Source: Streptomyces sp. NBC_00554
GTDB taxonomy: Bacteria > Actinomycetota > Actinomycetes > Streptomycetales > Streptomycetaceae
Assembly (NCBI RefSeq): GCF_041431135.1
Contig: NZ_CP107799.1
Location: 620,001 to 684,000 of the forward strand
Reading direction: 5' to 3'
Length of the DNA stretch: 64,000 nucleotides
The number at the start of each line of letters is the position of its first letter. Position 1 is the stretch's first letter. Made by a program: the position numbers and the translations under genes. This document shows positions 49,834 through 59,532 of the stretch, piece after piece. The notes under the pieces were generated by a model. It worked only from the letters and a program-made list of their open reading frames with translations, did not search any database and was not told the origin of the DNA.

Positions 49834-51071
49834 GGAGCCTTCCGCAAGGTGTGGACGTGGTCGGTCGCCGGGAACAGGGCCGCGGTCAAGGAGTTGAACT
49901 GGTGCTCGAGTCGCCGGGCAGCGGCCAGGTTCCGTTCGGCGAGGGTCTGGCGCAGCTCGGCCGAACGCTTCTCCAGCGCGCGGAACTGCTCGAGCAGTCG
50001 GTCGGCGTCGACCTCGCGCGCCGGGTGGCAGTACGCGCCGAGGCCCATCTCCGCCATGAGCGCGTCGCTCTTCGCCGCGTAGCAGAGAGCGAGCACCGGC
50101 GTACCGGTCTTCAGCGCGCAGATCAGGTTGTGGTAGCGGATCGCCACCACGGTGTCGGCAGCCGCCATCTCCTTCATCAGGTCGGCCAGTGAGGACGGCT
50201 CGGCATCGGTGACCAGCGGCGAGTCCACCGCGTCGAGGATCGCGGCGACCACCGACGCGTCGCACTCGTCACCGGTGAGCAGCCGGACCGCCCTGCCCTC
50301 CTCGACCAGCGTGCGGACGAACCGGATCGTCCCGTCGAGGTAGCGCCGGTATATCTCATCGGCGCGGGCGCGATCGTCGTTGCCGCCGTGAAAGTCCATG
50401 ACGCCTACGCAGACCGGGCCAGGCGGTGCCGACGGGTCCGAGGGCGCGCTCGCCCGCGGCGTCGGCAGAGCGAACGCGAGGTCCGGGTAGACCTCGTCGC
50501 GCGCGGTGTCCACGCCCATCGTCCGCATCGCGTCGCGGGACTGCGCGTCCCGGTACGACCGGTATGCGGCCAGCCGCGCCGACCAGCGGACCAGGAGCCG
50601 GGTAGGCCGGTTGCCGATCGTCGCGGCGCCGACGCCGACCAGCGCGACAGGGGTGGAGAACAGGCGGCCGGATGCGCAGAGCAGGAACAGCGAGTACGGG
50701 AAGCCCCACGGCCGCAGCGGCAGCGTGGCCTCCAGGACGCCCATGCCCGGCACGATCACCACGTCGTGCCGGCGCACCCAGGCAGCGGTGCGGAAGACGT
50801 CGACGAGTTTGCCCAGGCCCTTCCCCGCGATGGCGCCCGCACGCGAAGCGGTCCGGTACTCCCCTCGGTACCAGTGCAGCCGCGTCGCGGGGATCCCGAA
50901 CCGGGTCGTCACGGCCTCGGGCCCGCCGCACAGCGCGTCCACCAGCGCCTCCGGGTGTGCGGCGCGGAGGTACCCGAGCAGGGCTTCGAGCGATCCGTCG
51001 TTGCCGAGGTTGCCGGAGCCGAGCAGGCCGAACACCCCGACGCGCACCGGAGTTTCGTCCCCGGACGTCAT
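49830..51071 (-). CDS. Polysaccharide pyruvyl transferase family protein (CsaB/WcaK-like)
   Basis: The 413-residue protein has the family N-terminus VGVFGLLGSGNLGNDGSLEA and the late conserved IRYHNLICALKTGTPVLAL, in the two-domain GT-B-like layout. Members add pyruvate ketals to sugars, giving the polymer negative charge. ATG 51071 overlaps the GT2 stop by 4 bases, so it is co-translated within the EPS operon. Confidence 0.85.
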   Translation of the reverse strand: MTSGDETPVRVGVFGLLGSGNLGNDGSLEALLGYLRAAHPEALVDALCGGPEAVTTRFGIPATRLHWYRGEYRTASRAGAIAGKGLGKLVDVFRTAAWVRRHDVVIVPGMGVLEATLPLRPWGFPYSLFLLCASGRLFSTPVALVGVGAATIGNRPTRLLVRWSARLAAYRSYRDAQSRDAMRTMGVDTARDEVYPDLAFALPTPRASAPSDPSAPPGPVCVGVMDFHGGNDDRARADEIYRRYLDGTIRFVRTLVEEGRAVRLLTGDECDASVVAAILDAVDSPLVTDAEPSSLADLMKEMAAADTVVAIRYHNLICALKTGTPVLALCYAAKSDALMAEMGLGAYCHPAREVDADRLLEQFRALEKRSAELRQTLAERNLAAARRLEHQFNSLTAALFPATDHVHTLRKAP

Positions 51072-52015
51072 GCCTGCCTCCCCTCGCGGCCGGCGACGAG
51101 GGCGTCGACGGAGACCGTGAGCTGGGCCGGATCGACCGGGGCGCGGTCCTCGATCCGCTCGCCGGCGCCCGGCCGGACCCGGCTGGTCATCCACGCGGCC
51201 AGGTGGCGGTAGCACGCGCGCCGGTCGGCCGGGGACAACGGCGCCCGCCGGATCGCCGAGGCGAAGCCCCAGATGTACTCCGCGAGCAGCCGGGGCGTCG
51301 GGTGCAGCAGGCCTGCCCGGCGCGGGTCCAGGTTGACGCACCGGGAGCGCTTGGAAGGGTTCGCCCGCTCGGCGCGCGTGGGGTGGTCGCGGCGGAAGTA
51401 CAGCAGCTCCGGCACCTGGTGGAAGGGCCCGTGCAGGGTGATCTCGGCGACGTACGTGCGGTCCGCGTGGTGGTAGCTGTCCATCGGTTTCACCCGGCGC
51501 AGCATGTCGGCCCGCATCACCCCGTAGAAGTCGTCGCCACCCGGCTCGAACAGCAGACTGCGGAAGCGCTCCGGCGCGTGCGGCGAGTCGGTGGCGAGCC
51601 CGTAGTCGTAGGGGACCGTCACCTGGCCGTCGCCGTCGATGACCGCCTGGCCGGTGTGCGCGAGGATCATGTCCGGCCGCTCGTCCAGCGCTTCGACGCA
51701 GCGCCGCAGCAGGTCGCGGCCGTAAAGGTCGTCGTGCGACGCCCACTTGAACAGCTCGCCGCGGGACTCGGCGAGCACATGGTTGTGGTTCGGCGTGGCG
51801 CCGATGTTCCGGGGCAGCCGGAGGTATCGGATGCGCGAGTCCCGGGCTGCGTACTTGCGGCAGATCTCCTGGGTGCCGTCGGTCGAGGCGTTGTCGGAGA
51901 TGACCAGCTCGAAGTCCTCGTAGGTCTGACCGAGCAGGGCATCGAGCGACTCGGCCAGGTACTCCTCGCCGTTGTACACGGGCAGGCCGATGCTCAGCCT
52001 GGGTTGGGCGGTCAT
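51068..52015 (-). CDS. Family 2 glycosyltransferase
   Basis: The 315-residue protein begins LSIGLPVYNGEEYLAESLDA and has VISDNASTDGT (nucleotide-sugar site) and the metal-binding equivalent WASHDDLYGRD. No membrane segment is visible, so it probably works at the inner face of the membrane adding sugars to a lipid carrier. ATG 52015 overlaps the flippase stop by 4 bases. Confidence 0.88.
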   Translation of the reverse strand: MTAQPRLSIGLPVYNGEEYLAESLDALLGQTYEDFELVISDNASTDGTQEICRKYAARDSRIRYLRLPRNIGATPNHNHVLAESRGELFKWASHDDLYGRDLLRRCVEALDERPDMILAHTGQAVIDGDGQVTVPYDYGLATDSPHAPERFRSLLFEPGGDDFYGVMRADMLRRVKPMDSYHHADRTYVAEITLHGPFHQVPELLYFRRDHPTRAERANPSKRSRCVNLDPRRAGLLHPTPRLLAEYIWGFASAIRRAPLSPADRRACYRHLAAWMTSRVRPGAGERIEDRAPVDPAQLTVSVDALVAGREGRQA

Positions 52016-53310
52016 GAGGTCCTCACTTCGGGGATGGGATTGCGGTGGCGCTCGCGCAGGGCGGACCGCAGTTGCAGCCACCACACGGCGGAACTGCTGA
52101 CGGTTGCGGCGGCGACGCCCCAGGCCGAGCCGACCGTGCCGGCGACGACCGCCCCACCCAGCCCGCCGCTGACGTAGCAGGCGGAGGCGAACAGTTGGGA
52201 GCGCAGGCTGCGCCGAGCCGCGCCGAGCGCGCGCAGCCCGGCCGCCGCGCCGGTGCCGAGGCCCGCGCCCGCGACGCCGAGGGTGACCGGCACGATGAGT
52301 TCCGAGGCGGAGTGCCAGACGTCGCCCAGCGTGAACTGGCCGAGCCGGTTCGGCATCAGCAGCAGTGCCCCGCCCCAGAGCAGCGCGGCGGCGGCCTGCC
52401 CGCCGCCGAGGAGGAGGCAGAACTTCCCCAGCCGCTGCGGGGCCCGCCGCAGGACCCGTGCCGCCTCCGGGACGGTGACCAGCGAAAGCCCCATGAGCAC
52501 GGCGAGGAACGGGCCGAGCAGGAGTTCGGCGCCCCGTACCGCACCCACCGCGCCGACCCCGACGATCGCGCCGAGCCCGTACGCCCGCAGCTGGCTCGCG
52601 CCACTGAGGCTGACGTTCTCGACCAGGTACCGGTAGCCGAGATCGCGCTGCTCGCGAAGCCACCCGCGCGCCTCGGTCAGCCGGGGCCGGATGCCGGACT
52701 GGATGTAGCCGTGGCCCGCCGCCACCGTGGCGGAGGCGCCCCAGGCGAGCACGAAAGCGGCCACGCTGCCCACCCGGGCCGCCACCACCATGGCCGGGAC
52801 GAGCGCGACACCCCACACGACGTCGTTGACGAACGCCTTCCGCCCGGCGCCGGCGGCGAAGAAGGAGAACCGCCAGGCGTCCTGCAGGAGCAGCCCGGGC
52901 AACATGACACCAAGGGCGGCGAACGCGGGCCCCACGCGGCCGCCGAGGCCCAGCCCGGCCGCCAGACACACCACGCCGAGGGCCGCACCTACGCCGAGGG
53001 CGGTACCCGACGACCGGGCAACCGCCCCGCGCCAGGACGCGTCCGGCACGCCGCTGAAACGCACCACGAGCGGATCGGTGGCAAGGCCGCGGGAGACGTT
53101 GAGCACCACGCCGTAGGTCACCCAGGCGAGGCTGAACACGCCGAACGCGGTCACGCCCAGCGAGCGGGCCACGTAGATGCCCACCACGAAGTTGCTCACG
53201 CTGGAGGCCGCCTGGTCGGCCAGTCCCCAGGACAGCCGGCCGACGAGGGCCCGTCTGGCGGATCCGGGCGGCGCCTTCGCCTTCTCCCCCTCGGTGGTCA
53301 TCGGCGTCAT
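52012..53310 (-). CDS. Polysaccharide flippase, Wzx-like membrane protein
   Basis: The 432-residue protein has about twelve hydrophobic segments (SWGLADQAASSVSNFVVGIY, LGVVCLAAGLGLGGRVG, AFLAVLMGLSLVTVPEAARV). The first matches the start of MATE/Wzx lipid-linked-oligosaccharide flippases. It would move the finished repeat unit across the membrane. It overlaps the upstream DUF4910 gene by 4 bases. Confidence 0.82.
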   Translation of the reverse strand: MTPMTTEGEKAKAPPGSARRALVGRLSWGLADQAASSVSNFVVGIYVARSLGVTAFGVFSLAWVTYGVVLNVSRGLATDPLVVRFSGVPDASWRGAVARSSGTALGVGAALGVVCLAAGLGLGGRVGPAFAALGVMLPGLLLQDAWRFSFFAAGAGRKAFVNDVVWGVALVPAMVVAARVGSVAAFVLAWGASATVAAGHGYIQSGIRPRLTEARGWLREQRDLGYRYLVENVSLSGASQLRAYGLGAIVGVGAVGAVRGAELLLGPFLAVLMGLSLVTVPEAARVLRRAPQRLGKFCLLLGGGQAAAALLWGGALLLMPNRLGQFTLGDVWHSASELIVPVTLGVAGAGLGTGAAAGLRALGAARRSLRSQLFASACYVSGGLGGAVVAGTVGSAWGVAAATVSSSAVWWLQLRSALRERHRNPIPEVRTS

Positions 53311-54581
53311 GCCTTGATCAGCCCGGCGCCGTGCAGGGCACCGGCCGCGGCGGCGACGGTGTCGAACGGCAGCCCGGACCGCTCGGCGACGTCCAGCAGA
53401 CTGTGCTCGCCCTCGGAGAGGCTGAGCACCCAGAGCATGGCCATCTGGGCCTGCTTCGCGTCGCTGCGGCCGCCGAGCGAGTCGTACAACCCACGCCGGC
53501 CCAGCTGAGGTTCGCCGTACGGGCTGAGGTTGGTGTACCGCCGGTTGCGATCCAACACGGCGAACGCCTCGCGGCAGACCGCGAGCGTGTCCGCCATCGC
53601 CTCCGGGGAGACGAAGTCCAGGTTGTCCGCCGAGGTGTGGTACTCGGGGTAGCCGGCGTACGGGGTCCGGCTGAGCGAGCCCACGCCGAGATTGAACCCG
53701 GGCGAGCAGAACTGTCGCTCGTCGTAGCCGTACGGAGTGAACTCGGTGACGTGGTGGGGGCGTTCGGAGGCGGCCAGCACATGCCGCATCACCTGGTCGA
53801 TCTCCGCGTCGCCGCGCCTGCTCTGCTTGTACGTGAGTTGGCCCGAGTCACCGGCGCAGGCCAGCACCAGACCGTGCTTGACTCGCTCGATCCGCTCCGC
53901 GTTGCGGGCCAGCCAGGTGATCGCCCCGATGGTGCCGGGCGCGTAGATGAACCGGTAGGTGTAGTACGGCGTCTCCTGCGCCAGCGCCCGGGCCAGGAAC
54001 GTCGCCACCGCGATGCCGGCCAGGTTGTCGTTGGCCAGCGACGGGTGGCAGACGTGGCAGGAGACGATCACCTCGTCGGCGACCTGCCCGGGGACCACAT
54101 GCTCGGCATAGGTGAGGTGGCCGTCGGCGAGTGTGGAGTCGATGTGCACCTCGTACTCGCCGTCCGGCAGCGCGTCCAAGGCCTCCTGGGCCAGGCAGAA
54201 CCCCCACTCCGGCTTGTAGTAGCTGGTGCGGTACGGCACCCAACTCGGGTGGTCCGGCAGGGTGTGCAGGTGTTCGCGCAGCTCGGACAGCGGCATGGTC
54301 CGCGACACCGGCACGCTGTAGCCGAGCACGTGCAGGCTGGACGCGGCGAAGTCGACGACCCGGTTGCCGGCGGTGTCGGCGACGTACGCGTCCCGGATGT
54401 TCCACTCCTGCGGCACCGTCCAGTCGAGCACCTGGGTACCGGTCGGCACCTCGTGCATCTGCAGCGGGATGTACTCGTTGACGATCTCCAGGGTGGCGCG
54501 CACACCGTCGCCGGTGATGCTCCGGCAGAGCGGGTACAACCGCTCCACCAGCGCGTGCATCTCCTCGCCTGCCGCGGTCAT
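53307..54581 (-). CDS. DUF4910/DUF2172 aminopeptidase-like protein
   Basis: The 424-residue protein has an N-terminal helical region (MHALVERLYPLCRSITGDGV), a zinc-peptidase-like core with VSCHVCHPSLANDNLAGIAV and EYHTSADNLDF (M28-like metal ligands), and a C-terminal winged-helix-like end. I associate this with the COG4310/DUF4910 group. Its enzymatic role is unknown; as a member of sugar operons it may cleave an amide on a sugar precursor. ATG 54581 overlaps the epimerase stop by 4 bases. Confidence 0.78.
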   Translation of the reverse strand: MTAAGEEMHALVERLYPLCRSITGDGVRATLEIVNEYIPLQMHEVPTGTQVLDWTVPQEWNIRDAYVADTAGNRVVDFAASSLHVLGYSVPVSRTMPLSELREHLHTLPDHPSWVPYRTSYYKPEWGFCLAQEALDALPDGEYEVHIDSTLADGHLTYAEHVVPGQVADEVIVSCHVCHPSLANDNLAGIAVATFLARALAQETPYYTYRFIYAPGTIGAITWLARNAERIERVKHGLVLACAGDSGQLTYKQSRRGDAEIDQVMRHVLAASERPHHVTEFTPYGYDERQFCSPGFNLGVGSLSRTPYAGYPEYHTSADNLDFVSPEAMADTLAVCREAFAVLDRNRRYTNLSPYGEPQLGRRGLYDSLGGRSDAKQAQMAMLWVLSLSEGEHSLLDVAERSGLPFDTVAAAAGALHGAGLIKA

Positions 54582-55603
54582 CGGCGCCACCGCAGGGTGT
54601 CGTCGACGGTCCCTGCGTCGGACGCCGCGCGCAGCACGGCAAGGCGGGTGAAGCGTTGCTCGAAGTCCTCCCGGGTCAGGCCGTGTTTCCGGTAGGCGTC
54701 GGCGAGTTCGAGCGCGCCCTGCTGCACCGTCCACTCGCAGTCGAAGCCGGGTATCGCGGCGCGGAACCGGGAGAAGTCCACCCGGTACGACCGCGGATCG
54801 GCACCGTTCTCCCCGGTGATCACCACCTTCGCGCCGGACACCGCCTCGGCGACCTGCTCGGCGATCTCGGCGACCGTGACGTTGTTGATCTCGCTGCCGA
54901 TGTTGAACGCCCGGTCGTGCACCGCTTCGCGCGGCGCGGTCAGCGCGGCCGTGAAGGCCCGTGCGATGTCGGCGGCGTGCACCAGCGGGCGCCAGGGGGT
55001 GCCGTCGGAGAGCACGAGGACCTCGCCGGACAGGAGTGCGTGGCCCACCAGGTTGTTGAGCACGATGTCGGCGCGCAGCCGGGGCGAGTAGCCGAAGGCG
55101 GTGGCGTTGCGCATGAACACCGGGGTGAAGTCGCCGTCGGCGAGCGCGTGCAGGTCGTCCTCCACGCGCACCTTGGACTCCGCGTACGGCGTCACCGGGC
55201 GCAGCGGGGCGTCCTCGGTGACCAGGCCCTCTCCACCGGAGGCGCCGTAGACGGAGCAGGTCGACGCGTACAGGAAGCGCCGCACTCCGGCTTCGCGGGC
55301 CAGCCGGGCCAGCCGTACGGAGGCGTGGTGGTTGATGTCGTAGGTGAGCTCCGGCGCCAGCGATCCCAGCGGGTCGTTGGACAGCGCGGCCAGGTGGATC
55401 ACGGCGTCCACCCCGGCCACGTGCTCGGCCGTGACGTCGCGCAGGTCCACTTGATGCCCGGGCGGGTCCGCGGGCTGCGGGCCAAGCACGCAGTCGGCGA
55501 ACAGGCCGGCGTCGAGGCCGACGACTTCGTGTCCGGCGGCCGCGAGCACCGGGGCCATCACGGTGCCCAGATAGCCCTGGTGTCCGGTCAGCAGTACGCG
55601 CAA
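54578..55603 (-). CDS. NAD-dependent epimerase/dehydratase (SDR family)
   Basis: The 341-residue protein has the extended-SDR nucleotide-sugar fold: TGHQGYLGTVMAPVLAAAG (NAD-binding TGxxGxxG), the catalytic Ser region YASTCSVYG and YAESK (Tyr-x3-Lys). It probably epimerises, dehydrates or reduces the CDP-sugar made by the adjacent cytidylyltransferase. It does not look like a typical RfbG CDP-glucose 4,6-dehydratase, so the exact step is open. It starts 3 bases after the PIG-L stop. Confidence 0.85.
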   Translation of the reverse strand: MRVLLTGHQGYLGTVMAPVLAAAGHEVVGLDAGLFADCVLGPQPADPPGHQVDLRDVTAEHVAGVDAVIHLAALSNDPLGSLAPELTYDINHHASVRLARLAREAGVRRFLYASTCSVYGASGGEGLVTEDAPLRPVTPYAESKVRVEDDLHALADGDFTPVFMRNATAFGYSPRLRADIVLNNLVGHALLSGEVLVLSDGTPWRPLVHAADIARAFTAALTAPREAVHDRAFNIGSEINNVTVAEIAEQVAEAVSGAKVVITGENGADPRSYRVDFSRFRAAIPGFDCEWTVQQGALELADAYRKHGLTREDFEQRFTRLAVLRAASDAGTVDDTLRWRR

Positions 55604-55606
55604 GGT

Positions 55607-56254
55607 TCATTCCCCCAGGTTCAGAGTGAGTTTGGTGACGGCGAACGCCTCGGCGTAGCGCGCGTGGCATTCGATGCCGCGGATCCGGGCAAGGCCGAGG
55701 AATGCCTCCCGGTCGTACCAGGGCCGGTGCCGCTGCGAGGGGTAGTGCTCCTGCAGCAGTTGCACCTTCTGTTCGGCGATCTCCGGCGACAGCGGCTGGT
55801 ACGCCCCCATACGGCCGAGATCGCCGTCCCACTTGACGATCTCGTAGCCGAGCACGAGGTGGTCTCGGAACGCGGTGGGCAGCAGCTGTGCCAGGCCGCG
55901 GTGATCCTGGTGCGCGTCATCGGTACGCGGCGCGAGCACCAGATCCGGCTCGGTCGCCGCGCGCAGTTCCTCGACCGCGGCCTTGGCCTCCTCCCAGTGC
56001 GCGGGCATCCGGCCGTCCGGCAGTTTCAGCACGGTCAGCCGCAGGTCGGCACCCGGGCAGAAGGCGGCGAGCGCGGCGCGCTCCTCCTCCTCGCGGTCGC
56101 TGCCGCCGCCGGAGAGCACCAGCGCGTCGACGCGGACACCCGGCCGCGCGTGGCACAGCGTCAGCAGGGTGCCGCCGGCGCCGATGGCGATGTCGTCGCA
56201 GTGCGCGCCCACCGCGACGATCCGGTCAAGACGACCGGCCCCGAGCCGGATCAC
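55607..56254 (-). CDS. PIG-L family deacetylase
   Basis: The 215-residue protein has the zinc motif GAHCDDIAIGAGGTL (H-x-DD) and the second metal-ligand pattern DDAHQDHRGLAQL of the LmbE/PIG-L family. These remove N-acetyl groups from GlcNAc-type sugars. GTG 56254 overlaps the cytidylyltransferase stop by 4 bases. In this operon it likely acts on a nucleotide- or lipid-linked amino sugar. Confidence 0.87.
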   Translation of the reverse strand: MIRLGAGRLDRIVAVGAHCDDIAIGAGGTLLTLCHARPGVRVDALVLSGGGSDREEEERAALAAFCPGADLRLTVLKLPDGRMPAHWEEAKAAVEELRAATEPDLVLAPRTDDAHQDHRGLAQLLPTAFRDHLVLGYEIVKWDGDLGRMGAYQPLSPEIAEQKVQLLQEHYPSQRHRPWYDREAFLGLARIRGIECHARYAEAFAVTKLTLNLGE

Positions 56255-57045
56255 GCGCGCACCCCCGCGCCGTCCCGTTCCCACACGGCCCACGGGCGCT
56301 CGCCCCGGGTGTAGGCGTCGTCGAGCGCGGCTCGCTCCTTCACGGTGTCGGTCGGCTTCCAGAAGCCGCGGTGCTGGTGCGCCACCAGCCGCCCGCGCTT
56401 GGCCAGTTGGGCACATCCGTCGGCGACCAGGTCCCCGTTCTCCGGTATGTGGTCGAAGACCTCCTGGCGGAGCACGAAGTAGCCCCCGTTCTCCCACAGC
56501 GGCATGTCGCTCACCGCGGTGATGCCCCCCACCAGGCCGTCCTCGCCCAGTTCCACGCAGTGGAACGAGGACTGCGGCGGCACCACCATCATCGACGCAC
56601 CGGCGTCGCGCAGTGAGAACCTGTCGATCATCTCCGGCAGAGGGGCGTCGGTGAGCACGTCGGCGTAGTTGGCGAGGAACATCTCGTCGCCGTCCAGGTG
56701 GTGCCGCACCCGGCGCAGCCGCTCCCCGATCGGTGACTCGATGCCGGTCTGCGCGAACGTGATCGTCCAGTCGGCGATGTCGGTGGACAGCAACTCGGTC
56801 CGCCCGCCCCGCAGCACGAAGTCGTTGGACGCCGTCTCCTCGTAGTTGAGGAAGAAGTTCTTGATGTGGTGCGCCCCGTACCCGAGGCACAGGATGAACT
56901 CCGTGTGCCCGAAGTGCGCGTAGTAGCGCATGACGTGCCAGATCAGCGGGCGCGGCCCGACCATCGCCATCGGCTTGGGCACGTCGTCGGAGGTTCCGTT
57001 GCGCATGCGCATCCCGTAACCGCCGCAGAACAGAACGACCTTCAT
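56251..57045 (-). CDS. rfbF: Glucose-1-phosphate cytidylyltransferase (RfbF-like)
   Basis: The 264-residue protein has the nucleotidyltransferase signature FCGGYGMRMRNGTSDDVPKP (glycine-rich loop plus Lys), then GPRPLIWHVMRYYAHFGHTE and ENGGYFVLRQEVFDHI, matching RfbF. It makes CDP-glucose, the entry point to CDP-deoxysugars. ATG 57045 has AAGGAGG 7 bases upstream and overlaps the methyltransferase stop by 4 bases. The strong internal ribosome site is notable within an operon that otherwise relies on coupling. Confidence 0.88.
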   Translation of the reverse strand: MKVVLFCGGYGMRMRNGTSDDVPKPMAMVGPRPLIWHVMRYYAHFGHTEFILCLGYGAHHIKNFFLNYEETASNDFVLRGGRTELLSTDIADWTITFAQTGIESPIGERLRRVRHHLDGDEMFLANYADVLTDAPLPEMIDRFSLRDAGASMMVVPPQSSFHCVELGEDGLVGGITAVSDMPLWENGGYFVLRQEVFDHIPENGDLVADGCAQLAKRGRLVAHQHRGFWKPTDTVKERAALDDAYTRGERPWAVWERDGAGVRA

Positions 57046-58292
57046 GCTGTGACCTCCTTCAAGGCGACCTCGACAATGCTCAGTTCCGGGATCGGAAAGA
57101 CCAGCCGACCGCCCCACTCGTGCACGAAGGACAGCTGCTCGACCAGCTCGGCCCGCAGGTTCCACGGGAGGACGAGTACGTAGTCCGGCTTGTCGGCGGC
57201 TATCTGCTCGGGCGGCAGGATCGGGATGCGGGTGCCGGGGGTGAACCTGCCGTGCTTGTACGGGTTGCGGTCGACCGTGTACGCGAGCAGGTCGGGCCGG
57301 ATGCCGCAGTGGTTGAGCAGGGTGTTGCCCTTGCCCGGGGCGCCGTAGCCGACGACCGTCTCACCGCGCTCGGCCGCCTCGATGAGGAACCGCAGCAGGT
57401 CCCGGCGCACCTTGGCCACCCGGGCGGAGAACTCGGTGTACCCGGACAGCTCCTGCAGTCCGGCGGCCTTCTCCCGGTCCAGCACGTCGGCCACCCGCTG
57501 CGACGGCTCGCCGGCCACCTCGGCAGGCCGGGCCCACAGCCGGATGGAGCCGCCGTGCGTGGGCAGCAACTCGACGTCCACGAGCGCGAGTCCGCCGCTG
57601 GCGAGGGCCCGGATCGCGGACGCGACCGTGTAGTACTGGAAGTGCTCGTGGTAGATCGTGTCGTACTGGTTGTCCTCGATCAGGGTCAGCAGGTGCTGCA
57701 CCTCGATGGAGACCCAGCCGTCGTCGGCGACCAGGGCGCGCAGCCCCTGGGTGAACCCGACCACGTCGGGGATGTGCGCGTACACGTTGTTGGCCACGAC
57801 CAGGTCCGCCGGGCCGTGTTCGGCGCGGACGGCCGAGCCGGTGTCGGGGCTCAGGAAGTCCGTGAAGGTGGGCACACCCGCCTCCCGCGCCGCGGCACCG
57901 ACGTTCACCGAGGGCTCGATGCCCAGGCAGCGGATCCCCCGGTCCACCACGTGCCGCAGCAGGTAGCCGTCGTTGCTCGCGACCTCGACCACGAAGGCGT
58001 CGGCGCCGAGATCCAGCCGCTGTACGGCGCCGTCGACGAACGTGCGCGCGTGCTCCACCCAGGAGGTCGAGAACGAGGAGAAGTACGCGTACTCCTTGAA
58101 CGTCTCCTCCGGCGTGATCAGCGGCGGGATCTGCGCCAGCCAGCAGTCGGTGCAGACCCGCAGGTGCAGCGGGTACGCCGGCTCCGGCTGGTCCAGTTGG
58201 TCCGCGGCGAGAAAGCTCTCACACGGCGGGGTCGCCCCCAGATCGACGACGCTCGCCAGCGTCGTCGAGCCGCAGAGTCGGCATCGTGTCAT
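57042..58292 (-). CDS. Class I SAM-dependent methyltransferase (sugar C-methyltransferase type)
   Basis: The 416-residue protein has an N-terminal zinc-binding part with C4, C7, C47 and C50 (TRCRLCGST, VCTDCW). A SAM fold follows (FVVEVASNDGYLLRHVV, ADLVVANNVYAHIPDVVGF), then a C-terminal Rossmann-like domain (VVGYGAPGKGNTLLNHCGI). This three-part layout is that of TylC3/NovU-like C-methyltransferases acting on keto nucleotide sugars. ATG 58292 overlaps the glycosyltransferase stop by 4 bases. Confidence 0.85.
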   Translation of the reverse strand: MTRCRLCGSTTLASVVDLGATPPCESFLAADQLDQPEPAYPLHLRVCTDCWLAQIPPLITPEETFKEYAYFSSFSTSWVEHARTFVDGAVQRLDLGADAFVVEVASNDGYLLRHVVDRGIRCLGIEPSVNVGAAAREAGVPTFTDFLSPDTGSAVRAEHGPADLVVANNVYAHIPDVVGFTQGLRALVADDGWVSIEVQHLLTLIEDNQYDTIYHEHFQYYTVASAIRALASGGLALVDVELLPTHGGSIRLWARPAEVAGEPSQRVADVLDREKAAGLQELSGYTEFSARVAKVRRDLLRFLIEAAERGETVVGYGAPGKGNTLLNHCGIRPDLLAYTVDRNPYKHGRFTPGTRIPILPPEQIAADKPDYVLVLPWNLRAELVEQLSFVHEWGGRLVFPIPELSIVEVALKEVTA

Positions 58293-59530
58293 CTTCTGTC
58301 CCCATCCCCCCTGCTCGCTCGGGTGTCCCCACCGCGAGTCTGTGCTGACCGACCCGCGATCGCGGTGCGGTACTCCTCCACCAGGCGCTCGAGGCCGACG
58401 GCCGGGCTGAAGTCCCGCTCGTAGCGGCGCCGGGCCGCCTGGCCCATCTCCTGGTTGCGGTTCGGATCGGCCGCGATCCGGCGTATGCAGGACGCGAGCG
58501 AGGCGGGCTCGCCCGGTCGGTGCAGCAGCCCGGTCACCCCGTCCTCGACGAGTTCGACGAAGGCGCCGTGACCGGCGGCGACTGCCGGGACCCCGGCCGC
58601 CATGGCCTCCACGACCACCAGGCCGAACGCCTCCAGCCACGTCGAGGGAGCCACCACGGCGACCGACCGCGCGAGAGCCTTCTGGCAGTCCGCCGTGTCG
58701 TACAGGCCGACGTAGCGCACGTCGTCCCGGCCCGCCGCCCAGGTGGTCACCTCCCGCTCCAGCGGCCCCGCGCCGGCGATCACGAGCGGCACGCCCACAC
58801 CGCCGCTCGCGGCGATCTCGTCCCACGCGGCCATGAGCAGCCGCACGCCCTTGGCCTCCGCGAGCCGGCCGAGGTAGAGCAGATGCTCGCCGGGGCCCGT
58901 TCGACAAGTGCCCGGGTCCGGCACGAAGTTGTGCTTCACCGCCAGCCGCTCGGCCGGCATGCCGGCCCCCACCAGGACATCGCGCTGCGCCTCGGTGAGA
59001 CAGAAGAACCGCTCCACACCGGACCACCACCGCCGCCGGTTGACCGACAGGCTGACCGCGAGCGGCACCGTCGCAAGCCGGGAGTTGCGGTAGCAGCCGT
59101 GCCGGACGGCGGGCAGTGGTGCAGAGCCGACGCACTCGGTGCACGGCCGGCCGTTCCGCTGCAGCGTGCCGGGCGGGCAGACCTGGGTGTAGTTGTGCAG
59201 CGTGGCGACGGCGGGCACACCGGCGTCGGCGCAGGCGGCCAGGACCGCGGGCGACAGGAGCGGGAAGACGTTGTGGACGTGGACCACGTCCGGCCGCTCG
59301 GCGCGCAGCCGGGCGGCCAGCTCCGCGCGGACCCCCGGGTTCCACGGCACAAGGAGCGGCACCGCGACCTTGCCCGGCAGGGACAGGGCGGCGATGTCGT
59401 CGCTGCGCCGCTCGAACACCTCGACCCGGTGGCCGCCCGCGCGCAGCAACTCGACCTCTTGGTCGACGACCTTGTTCTCCCCGCTCGGCTGTGCCGAGGC
59501 GTAGTAGTTGTGCACCACGAGGACGTGCAT
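58289..59530 (-). CDS. Family 4 glycosyltransferase
   Basis: The 413-residue protein has the GT-B fold of GT4: VLVVHNYYASAQPSGENKVV, VVHVHNVFPLLSPAVL, LLYLGRLAEAKGVRLLMAAW and the donor-site E-x7-E in PSTWLEAFGLVVVEAMAAG. It also has a small cysteine pair (GRPCTEC), as in related EPS transferases. It starts 2 bases after the polymerase stop. Confidence 0.88.
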   Translation of the reverse strand: MHVLVVHNYYASAQPSGENKVVDQEVELLRAGGHRVEVFERRSDDIAALSLPGKVAVPLLVPWNPGVRAELAARLRAERPDVVHVHNVFPLLSPAVLAACADAGVPAVATLHNYTQVCPPGTLQRNGRPCTECVGSAPLPAVRHGCYRNSRLATVPLAVSLSVNRRRWWSGVERFFCLTEAQRDVLVGAGMPAERLAVKHNFVPDPGTCRTGPGEHLLYLGRLAEAKGVRLLMAAWDEIAASGGVGVPLVIAGAGPLEREVTTWAAGRDDVRYVGLYDTADCQKALARSVAVVAPSTWLEAFGLVVVEAMAAGVPAVAAGHGAFVELVEDGVTGLLHRPGEPASLASCIRRIAADPNRNQEMGQAARRRYERDFSPAVGLERLVEEYRTAIAGRSAQTRGGDTRASRGDGDRR

Positions 59531-59532
59531 GG

